64,000 nucleotides of DNA, from the NCBI GenBank assembly GCA_032622095.1, contig CP136069.1, positions 41,456,194 to 41,520,193 of the forward strand. Reading direction: 5' to 3'. The translations under genes and the position numbers were made by a program. Positions 23,501 through 35,500 of this stretch are shown here, in pieces (within the stretch, counting starts at the first letter, position 1; every line of letters begins with the position of its first letter). The DNA is from Siphonodentalium dalli (taxonomy: Eukaryota; Mollusca; Scaphopoda; Gadilida; Siphonodentaliidae). The notes under the pieces were generated by a model that was given only the letters and a program-made list of their open reading frames with translations, had not been told where the DNA came from and made no database searches.

Positions 23501-26500
23501 TCTATTCAAACAGACAAGGATGGATAACTCTATAATCAAGTGGTAATAATAACGAAATTTTGACTGTCTTCTGGGCCAGAAAGAATTCCCGATAATGAAA
23601 AATAATAGATTTCTAAAATCGATATCTAACAAATCTGAGCTTTGATGGGTGACTTCCTCGACTCGAATAAAATATTTTTGACCCCCGAAGCCATTGAAAT
23701 AGTAATTGAGAGGAGTTTTATCGGATTGAGTACCTTTAAACATGAAGTTGTGTGCTGCTAATTTAGATACAAAATTTATGAAAATAACTATTTATTCTCT
23801 ATTCCCATTCGATAACCCCATCGAGTCAACTGCCTCGTATATATGCGATAATGCACTGGCTTACAAGATCAAGGTAAATATTGTTAGGCCAATGCATTCT
23901 CTTATATATGCAAGGTGACCTATGGTCAAATCGCATATATAAGAGAATACATTGACACAGGGTTTTCATAAAAATTCAGGACACTCCAGTTACTTACCCC
24001 CATGGATTCTTTTTGTATTTTTCTCCCAATTCTTTGAGTAATTTTACATAGTCGTTTCTGCATTTCGACTGACAGTCAAGAATGTGCGGCAGAATTGAAA
24101 CAACGCAGATCTGTTTTCCTTCGCAGTTTTCTTTGAGTGCTTCTTCATTGATGAGCTACAAGACAAGATTGTATCATTGAACAAATAGCCTTTGACTGCA
24201 GGCTAATTGATAAATTTGTTAGGCTAATATCTATGAAATACTAGATTCTCATCAAACTTTTTTGGAAAATTGGGGCGGGTGGGGAATTCAATTTTTTATA
24301 TTTTATTCTTAACCCTTAGGAAATGTTTAAATAATATGTTCAACAAAACGACAAGAGGCCATTTGTTGAACTTATTATCAGAACATTTCCACCAATGAAT
24401 AGGACTCATTCTGCATTTGCATTATCCGTTGGTCTGTCTGTTGTCTGCTCATTTCCCATACGCACTTCCCCAGGTGAATAATAGACCCTTCCAATGAATA
24501 TTTTTAAATGGTCAGTTCTATACAATACAAGTTGATTTAAATTTACCTTAAAATTATCCAAGTAAACATTTGAGGTGGGGACCAAAAATAGGGTCGGGAG
24601 GGGATGAGAATCAAGCTTATTTTTTATATTGGCATTTGAGTGCTTCTCTGTGAGTTGTCTGCTTAAATTAAGAGAATAGCTCTATTAAAGGGACGGGCAG
24701 CCTTTGTTGTAGGTTATAATTTAGAAATAACATTATCTAATTATGATATTTTCCTCAAGAATATACTAATAGTATAGAATATTGATGATGATATGAATGC
24801 AATATTATTCACAAAACATGCTTAGTGTCCGAGAACATACAGGTCAACTGTTGTTTAGTTTCTCGCAAAAAGCACAGTAGATTAAGCAGAATCACAATAT
24901 TGCGCCATTTCCTTATTTAGATTCACATGCTTTTATGTCGGTTGTAAACCCCTAATTTGGTGCGCCTACAACTTACAACTCACAATACGACCCATTGTAA
25001 TATTCCTTATTTGGTATGTATGACCATATATAGGATAGGAGAAAATACTAACTGAATTGAAAAAATTCACCTCATTTTATGTACATGTTTTCTGTCTGAT
25101 CAGTTCCCAATCATGAAGTAACGTGGATTAGCTTAATTTTGAACTGACAGCGGGTAGAAAGGATCAATTAAAATAAAATTTGGTGTGATTTGAATGCAAT
25201 TGTTGATTGTGCAACGGAACATTTTCATTGGATGATACTGTAGTTCCAAGTACTGTAGTTGTCTATAAACAATTGTAAGGTAATGTTTTTGATGTTTCTT
25301 TACATAACCAAGGGTACAAACGTGACAATAACATGCAATCTACACGATATTTATGATTTATATAAGAACAACATCGGTCTTTTATATAATAATCTTTCTA
25401 TTTATGGCGGTTTTAGTGGATGTGACTATTTTAAAACCTATATCCACAGGGAAGGCCACCCGTATCTTTAAAGGAATTTGATCCTGAAAAAAAATTAGTA
25501 TTTTCTTTCAATATACCGATAATATATACATAAAATGTCCATTATGACGCATATAATCTAATATTCGGCCGCTAATCGTTATTTTTATAACGATTAAAAA
25601 AAATTCCGAAGTTAGCCGAAGATTTTGTGTTGTAGACGAGTCACATGATCATCAGCCCGATCACATGATTGTCACGTGTAACCAGAAGCATAGTCACGTG
25701 ATCGACCACGTGGTAACTCATTGACAACGCATAGATACGCAACGATACCACAAGTTTGCACGCGCAAAGCGGCTTTTGAAGTTTGTCGCATAATGGGAGA
25801 ACACTGCGAAAGCAAATACATCGCAGTTCTCACAATAAACGTCTTTAGCGAGTTATTATTATATGTATCGCGATGTGTTGTTATTATAAAGCCATGCCCG
25901 TATTTTCCGTAGGATCTGGAAACTGGAATGTTTACGATATGATATAAATTGTCTATTAGTATTAACTGTGAAAGTCTTTGCATATATGCAATCTTTATAT
26001 GAATATATTATATATAATATAACTTGGACTATTCCGGTAACGAAAAAAAGAAAGAAACACGAGCACATGTTTATATAGATAACTGACCGTAAAACCGAAA
26101 TAATATACGATAATTTATTAATACATCGTGGTAGAATATACTTATTAATATACCAAAGTCTTCATCTGTGATTTCTTTTACAGTGAACGCTCTTTATTGA
26201 GTCATGGTAAAGGAAAATGGGGACTCGACTTAGAACATTTGTCATCTTGATTATTTACTGATTACACCAATGTACACATAAATACATGCACACGAACTTG
26301 CGATATACATGCTTTATATATCAAAGTCATAGCAATATCTGGTTTATTGAACTCTTTTTATTCGCACCATATTAGGAATACTCTTAACACGGAACGCTCT
26401 TTATTGGGTCATGGTGAAGGAAAATGGGGACTCGAGTTGTCATCATGAATACTTTACTAAATTATTCTGGAATTAGCTCCGTCAAATTTATATTCTTTAC

Positions 26501-29500
26501 GGGAGTTGACGTTTTTCTTGAGATGGCATTCTCGTCGTTTGTTTAATGTGGGGGTTGCATCTCTTCTGAGTTGTCGTCGGGAGCCACTGTTCGGGACAAG
26601 TGTATTCGCGTTGTGCTCAAAACACATTTTTTCGAAATGGACGGAACAAATTCAGGACTATTTCGTTGGCAACCACTTCAATAGTTTCTGATTTTGCGCA
26701 ACTGGTTTCCCACAGAAATCCCGCCAAATGTCATGTAAACAAACGTCGTTTGGAAATGAATGCAGAATTATACCTAATTGAGAGTCACTATACCGGCCAC
26801 AGCCGAAAACACTGCATTTATTTGGCATTGTCACGAATGAATTGTAAATACGAGACACTCGGGGCATATATATGGAAAATTAAAACAACATCGTGAACAC
26901 GCACCCGAATAGAGTTCAAATGTCGGCTCGTGTTTTTATTAGCTTTACTTTTGACACGAAAGTGTTATCAACCCCGCTCAATCGGCCTTCTATATTTTTT
27001 GTCAAAACAATAACTTTCCAAACAGCACTTATGACAAAACACAAGTGAACATAACTCACCGGGCGATGAAAATTCACCATGTGTACACAATGTTATTGAC
27101 ATGCCATGCCCTGCAGTAATTCCATTACACTCACGCGCTGATGTCGATTCCGCATTTTCCATCGCCACTCATATGACGTCATATATATAGGTAGACACAA
27201 TTAACTCCGACTCCGATTCCGTGTTTTTAATTAGTTTACTCATTTGACGTCATATGAGGATTTGCGACGGAGATAGCCGACAACCGGTGGGGGTATTATT
27301 TATTTATTTCTAGGCTTATTTATTATGCGATTGTTATGGGACTTGGATAATTGTGATCACAATAGGGGTGGCTTTCCGATAGTGTTTTGTTGTTTCATCA
27401 GGATAGCAATCCTTTAAGAAACAACCATTCCAATATGTACTTTCTTCAATAATGAAGATTTTATCGCCATGCAAGAATCCATATCTAAGAAATATTTTCT
27501 TGACAAAGCAAATAACTTTGCAAGATGTTCATCAGTTAATTTGACATTTGACATTAAATTTTTCTTGATAAATACAAGTTTACAGTTCTAATTTACCAAC
27601 ATCACACAGCATCACCAGATCACATTATATACAACATATGCTTTATTATATACCATTTGAAAGAGTATCGCTAGGGCATGGCAAAATATGATGAAGGCCT
27701 GGTAATAAACAAATAATGTAAGGCCAAAAAAAAAGTGTTTTGGTTCTCGGGCAATTTTTTTCAAATCAATGAGGGAGGGAGGGTTTAATTTTTATTTTTT
27801 ATTTTTTTCTGCGCATAGTAAGCATGGACAAAGATACCTTCCTCTGTCTAGTAATAACCAGATATGTAGAGGGAACTGTTATGCATATAAACTCATTTAG
27901 TCTTATATAAAAATGACATTGTACTACCAGTGTATGACTGGGATTACCTAACATTATATAATGCCCCTGACATTAACTACTGTTATTGTTGTCTAAAAAC
28001 TGATACCTCCCCATTCTAATATGTGATCCTGAATTTAGTCCTGTGCCTTTCAATTGTATAAAGTTACAATTAGTGTAAATTGTTCACAATGACTAATTGT
28101 AAGAAGAGCATGAGGATCAGCTAATCATTTTCTTAATTGTAGTCATCTACTTCATGTTGTAAGCCTGCAAGACACTTTTTAACACATTACATGTTAGAGC
28201 CTAATGCACACTAATATTCAACACATATCTACTATGGACATGTTGATAAAATCCTAAAAAAAAAAAAAAAAAATTCTTCTTTTTTTTCAAATTTTTTTTT
28301 TCGTAAGTTTTTTTGTCATAACATCAGGCATTGCAATAAAAAGGCCTAATGCGGCCCTTTTTATTCAATGCGGCGGGGCCTGAGAACCAAAACTTTTTTT
28401 TTTTGGCCTAAGATGAACATGATATAACACAACATACCTCAACGACTTCTGGAATTGGAATGTCCTCTGAGACTCTCTCTGAACACCAACTAACGATATC
28501 TGCTGCAGTTCGGCCGCCATTGTAGTCTTCAGCAGTTCCGTCCTTCTTTCCAGCTGGGAACATCTTTATAGTTGGATACCCTTGAACCTAAAGACAAGGT
28601 AAATCATGATTATACATGTCTCGTACCTCTTCACAAGGTAAATTATGACATTATATTGGCAATTAAAACGGGATCAAGATGCTCTCAAAAACAATAGCTA
28701 CTGATGAACCAATCAGAGGTATTGGAGATCAGCTTTCCTTTTATAATCTTAAGTTGGGAGTCAAAATAGCTGATGACGATTTATCAAACAGATTTTGAAT
28801 AGAAGGAATATATGAAGCAAAACATCCGTAGTGATATATAATAAGTCTGTGTTTATAGCCCTCGCAAGTTACAGTAATGCCCTAAATAATCAACTCCTTA
28901 ACCACAGCAGAATTATGGGTAATTTTTCAGGATTATGTCGGAAATATGGCTTGTTGCCATTCATCGGAAAGCTCTCACATAGCTTTCCAATGAATGGCAA
29001 CAAGCCATATTTCCGACTAAATCCTGAAAAATTACCCATAATTCTGCTGTGGTTAAGGAGTCGATTATTTAGGGCATTACTGTAGCTATGGCAAAAGGTA
29101 ATGCCATAGAAAAAAGCTGTTGAAGCCAACATAGAATTTCATGCAAGTCTAAAGCAATGCTGTTGAAGAAAAATGTGAATTCCATGCGATGGTGTTTATC
29201 AATAGGAGGTCAGCTATATAAATAATTTAGTTCAGGAAGTATAGTTAGCACAATCAAGATCAAATTCTTTAATCGATTAAAACCAAAACGAGGTAGACTG
29301 CTTAATATACAAATAAAAAATATTGGGTTACTGAGATGTTCTCAACAAGAATTGACAGTCTCCAAATGAATGAATGGGAATCCACATGGTATTTCAATAA
29401 CTGTATTCTGCTCATATTATCTGAATATCAAAGGACAAGATAATCTTTCAATGTATATATAAAAGGTCACCGACAACAGTGTCCCCAGAAACGGTGGCTA

Positions 29501-32500
29501 ACTCCAAGATGGCTAACTCCCAGATTGCAGGTGTTAGGAATAAATTGAATTAATTCACATAAAAAAATATTGAAATAGGTTAATATCTGTTTGAGTTATT
29601 GCGCTTACGACAAAAAATGGCGAGAAATTGTCAAACTAAGGGGCATAACTCAGGTAAGAGAATTCAGATGATATTGTGGCAACCAACTAAAAAAAAAAGA
29701 TTGAAATTGGTTAATATTTGTTCGAGTTATTGTGCTTATGACCAGATCGGACGAACGCATGCACTGATTTCTTTTGCCCCCTGAAAATTGACAAAAATTA
29801 GGATTGAATGAGAGAATAAATTAAAGAGTGAATGGTTAAATGAATGTGCTAACCTGGTATCTCTGAGCGAACATTGAGTGAACTGTAGCATCCAAGGCAC
29901 CAAATTTAACTTTGCCGTCCATCTGACTGGCAGCGGATGCCCAATGAGGCTCGAGGTTCTTACAATGTCCACACCAAGGAGCAAAGAATTCCACCAACCA
30001 TAAATCTTCACTGTCCAAAACTAACTTCTGGAAGTTGGAGTCTGTCAACTCAACGACTGTACCCTACAATAAGCAGATGATGAGGAACTGGTAATATTAA
30101 TCAATTATTGAGATAAAAGCACATACTCACACAACAAATACTTTATTTTGAATGTGTGTTTGATAATTGTTTCGTGTGAAATATCAGGATAATAATAACA
30201 TGATTTGTAGGGTATTATGGTGTATTAGCGGCCCGACAGAAATGATTAACAGCAAGCCTGATTATATTGTGCCTGTCATTTGCAGAATGAGGTCCCCAGA
30301 GAGTGAATTTAGTGATGCTATCCCACATAGCGGGCTAGCATCACCAAATTCACCCTCTGGGGACCTCATTCTGCATGGCCTTATCTACTTTGGGAGACAG
30401 ACCCAGATTTGAAGTTCCCAAATGGTGAATATTGTGATGTGTGATGTACACCCATTGGGAACCTTGATTATGCAATGTGTCATCTGCCAATTTGGGGATA
30501 TAGAGAAACTAAACTAAAAAAGAATTAGAATCTATAGAAATTTTATAATAAAGAAACTTTCCAGAGATGATGAGGCCTAAGCAGAAAGAGGTCCCCAGAG
30601 GGTGAGTTTAGTTATGCTAGCCCGCTATAGCATCACTAAATTCACCCTCTGGGGACCTCATTCTGCACACTAAACTCAGGCTGGATTAACAGTGCAACAT
30701 CCTATTAGAGACCCGAGATGATGTCTTGGGGCAGCTAATAGAATGGCAGGCTGTTAATAATTTCAACAGCCTAAAATATCTTCGGTCTGTCTCAATAGAA
30801 CCATACAAATATGGATATCATTGGAACCGGCTCCTTGACGACATTGTGATAGTTACATTTATGCCCTGTGCCAATGCATTCTCTTATATATGCGAGTCGA
30901 CCATAGGTCGCCTCGCATATATAAGAGAATGCATTGGCCTAAAAAAAATCTGTTTTTTAACACTTTTTACAATTTTTTCTTACATTCTTTAACAATTTTA
31001 TAATTTTTAATGTGTTAAGCCAATGCATTCTCTTATATATGCGAGGCGACCTATGGTCGACTCGCATATATAAGAGAATGCATTGGCACAGGGCCGTTCT
31101 GTTGGGTAAAGGGTTAAGGGCTGCTAATAGAACCGTAATTCCCAAGAAACTCATATTATTACCATTCCTATAATATGAGTAACATTACGCAACAATGTTC
31201 ATGTCTAATGCATGCCATTTGTTCCTGAAACATTTGTAAAGTATTCCATTAAAACCACTTTATCAATTGTTGTTTACAAACGAAAAATTTAAATTTGATC
31301 CAGACGTAACTTTCGGGGAGATAATTTTTTTGTTTCCTTGTTTCTTTGAGCATAAAAAAAAAATATATATGAATTATAAAAACAGTAGAATACCCATGCC
31401 GGTTGATTGACTGGGTGGGTCTTTAAAGATATATCAACAGTTAGGTAGAAAGATGGTACTCACTTTTTTACCACCACCACCACTACCACTACCACCACTG
31501 CTTCCCCCGCCACTTTTACCGGATAGTCTTTGACTAACTAGAGATTTAGCTTCAGACATTGCAGCATCAACAATTCCTTGCGCATTTCTTCCACCTGTTA
31601 TCAAAGTGAATAGCACAATTAATCCTCTTCTTGCATGGAAATTTATAACAAAGAGGGTGATACTGATAATTGTTAGTGCACTGATTGTGTAAATAATAAA
31701 ATTAAGTAAAATTTATTACTATATTATGATCGAAAGCAATATATCTGGGATATTTGCCTGGGGTAGAATCATCAGTTAGAGAAATCCAAAATTTGTCAGT
31801 CGATTCTTCAGGAAAAATAATTTCTATGTATATTAACCCTTTCACAACAGGAGCTGCGCTGCTGCAGCATTAAAGATCCTGTGCCAGTGCATTCTCATAC
31901 ATGAGAGACTCTCATAGGGAGCCTCGCATATATAAGAGAATGCACTGGCTTACAAGGTCAAGGTAAATATTGATAGGCCAATGCATTGTCTTATATAAGC
32001 TAGACTCCCTATGGGAGACTCACATAATTATATAAAAGAATGCATTGGCACAGGGTTTTCAAAAAATTTCAGCTGCAGTCATGAAAGGATTAAGTATAAT
32101 AAAGATATAGAAAAATAAACAATATGATCTTTTCGTTGATAAACCTATTTCCCTGATCTCATAGGAATGTATTCATGGTAAGCATCCTTTCCAAATGTGT
32201 GCAGTACTAAGTTCTGATTCTCTCATATCTGCAAATCAGGTTTAGCTTTGAAGTCTGCAATCAAGACAGTAAAATTAAGAGCTGATAGCAGAAAATTACC
32301 TTGATAATCTTTTGGTTTGAATTTGTCTGCTCCGAAGACCTTGATGGTGGGGAATCCTTTCACTTGAAACTGTCCTCCGAGGCCCTTATGTTCGTCAGCA
32401 TTAACAGCTCCGATTTTGACAATGCCCTGAAAGGGAAAGTGGAGTGTAAATGACTTCTTGGCTCACCTGAAGAAAACCCATCAATTATACTTCACATTGA

Positions 32501-35500
32501 ATTTTTTCAATTAGTATTTTAGTAAACACATAGGGGTGATTCCTTTCATTATGCTTGGCTACAATTGGTAATGAAATTACAATGGGCAATGACCGGGCGT
32601 AAATACACAAGGCTATGCTCGCTACACTACGGCCGAGGATGTGTAATTTCGAGCATATTGTAATGTGTCGTCACTTTCCTCGGTTGTCAACTGAGAAAGC
32701 ACATGGAAATATTTATCTAATAAATTAAATGAATTTTATTTTTAATAATTTGTCATAAATACGTAATCAATAATTCAGAAATATGTAATTAAATTGAATG
32801 ACAGTTAAAATTATTTATCCAAAGTTTTAGATACTTAGCGTCAAGGTTGTTCTAAAATTAGGTCTTTTGCTTGTTCGATAAAAGTCAAACTTCTTGTTAC
32901 TTTTATGTGAATATCAGATATTTTTGCTCATTTAATGTGAGTTTTGTCAAATTTCCTCAATAATAAATTATGTTTTGTTTGCAGTTGTAACTATGCTTTT
33001 TTTAGATTATTCCGGTCACCAAAAATCATTCCATTCACTTCTGCCCAGGGTAATTTATAAATTGTAGCCCAACATAATGAATGGAATCACCTCCTATTGA
33101 CTCCGTTGTGGTGGAATAGTAGTTTCCTGAAGTGGTGTCTTTTGAACAGCAAGCTGAATTATTGACCGAGGCCTAGGTGTAGCGATCACTATTCCACCCG
33201 AAGTCAGTCAATAGCTGTTTTATTATATACTAGCAGGGTTACCCGGCGTTGCCCAGGTTAATGTATGCTGTGGATATTTGTTGGGAATAGAGAATGCTCT
33301 TGCTTTATATATTATACGTTTTTTGATAAATTGTATATTCAAATAGCATCACAAAACATGATTAGTAGTCATGGAATATAAGTAGTGGCTCACCTTGTCA
33401 ATTGTCATTCTGTTTATCGCGATTAATCCGTTCCACCAATAATGCAGTATTTATTTATTTACAACTGCGTATACATTAGACGTTATAATATGATACATAA
33501 ACACATTAGTTCGATAAAAGATGATAATTGGGTTTTACATATTGAGATGTATCAATCAATCTAGTGGGTTGGACTAAGATCTCGAGGACACCTGGCTATC
33601 ATATCTCCATGAAGATACAGATGTTTCAAAGACATTTCCAGGTGCTCCTCTGCTCATGGTGCTATATATTGGCTAAATATTCTTAGTTCAAACGAAATGT
33701 TGCTGCGCACATATATCAGCTACATGTCACAGGCACAGCGCGAGATTTTGAGTTATTTGTGTCAGTCGATGAGTCTGTTCTAAAACCCTTGTCAGATGTC
33801 AGTATTGGTAGGATCCTGAACAGTCTTGTGCTACTAACTGAATTTTCTTGTATATCAGAAGAAACTATATTTGACTGCACACTGTGACCACTATTTTTGA
33901 ACAGGCCTTCCATGTCTCTTGACAAATTGTAACTTTTTGTGGAAACTGTATTGAATGGAACAGACTAAATTTTTTTATTATATATATGCAATCCTCTGAC
34001 GGTTCGAGGTCTCTCAGTTTGCACGAATATATGTATCTCTTCAATAGAATGATAAATATACGTTTAATGCTTCTTCTAGTTATCTCTTTTTGCTAGCATA
34101 TTGTGTGAATGCCTTGATTGCCATTCCCATATAAATATGACTGTTAAGAAGATGTAATTGTTCAAGTGACTTATGTGGGTCACCATATGTCGGGGATTGT
34201 GAAATGTGAACGCCCAACTACTTAAAATGATATGGAGATGGCCTGGTGACTGTCTATAACTTATATGTGGATATCGGCGAATAGCAATCTTATCAATGAT
34301 AGTGCATATCCGCTCGCCATCCGTGACGCAAACGACACCAAATGTGGTTTAATTCATGGTATATCATTAGAGAAAAAAGTGTATGAATTTGGTGGAATTT
34401 GGTTTATTAAATCAATTGTTGATGCAACGCTGACTCGAACAACGCCATATTGCGAAGGTGATTATGTATTCGTTTGGTGGAAATCAGCGACAAAACTATT
34501 TCACCATATTTTTTTAATTTCCCCTCCCACCAACAGCGTCATTTTAGAAAATTTTAACCCGCACCATTATCTTCCTTGTAAAAAGTTACTCCTCTTAGAA
34601 CGCCTTGGTGCCATCTCGATTGTACCGCGTGAAGTTATATATAGAACGCACACAGGCAGACAAAAAGACAGACAGACAGCACGATTTTATTTCTTGTATC
34701 ATTTGAGAAGAACGTGTCTGAATTTGATGGTAATTGGTACTAAAAATATTTTGTATCAGTTTTGGTGACCCTCTCGTCCCTATTTCGGACTCAAGCTGCA
34801 CACACTAAGACTCATTAGAGATTAGAGATGCATATATATGAAATTGGTGAAAATTTGGCGAGTATAAAAATTCGTATCAAATTTAAGGTCCCCATATCTC
34901 TCACCCATAGGGCACCAATTTGGTGTATCTAAACCACACGATAAGATTCCTCGTATCACGGAGAAGAATATGTATCAATCTGGTGGAAATCGGCACTAAA
35001 CATATAGATATAATTTTTTGTGTCCCTCTCATCTCTATACACCACTGACTCGAATGGCCCAACTTGTGACATCCTTAAACCACACGATTACACTCCTGAT
35101 ATCATGGAGATGATTGTTTATAAGTTTGGTGATTATCTGCGACTAAACAATTTTTTTATCTCTCACCCAAACAGCACCACTATGGCGTCTTTAAATCACG
35201 ATTAGATTCCTCGTATCATGGATAAGAACGTGTATCAAATTGGTGCTAAAAACATTGTGCGTCAATTTTGGTGCCCCTGTCCCTTTCAATACAACCCTGA
35301 CTCGAATGAGGCCACATTTGACAGATAAAAGCCACACCATTAGACTCCCCATACCATGTGGATGATTTTGTATAAGTGTGGTGGCAATCGGCGACTTATT
35401 ATCAAATTTAGTGCCCACCCCTCCCAATCTCTCATCCAAAAACAACAATTTGGCGTTGTTAAATCGCACAATTAATTCCTTGTATCATGAAGAAGAATAT

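Noticed and set aside
26968-27168. Cys/His-containing frame on - near the THAP relic
   Set aside because: Cys and His spacing fits no zinc-finger class I know, and it is out of frame with the THAP sequence. Left unannotated.
34265-34768. 167-codon open frame on +
   Set aside because: It lies inside the 135-bp tandem repeat region. The reading is explained by chance lack of stops in repeated DNA and shows no domain.
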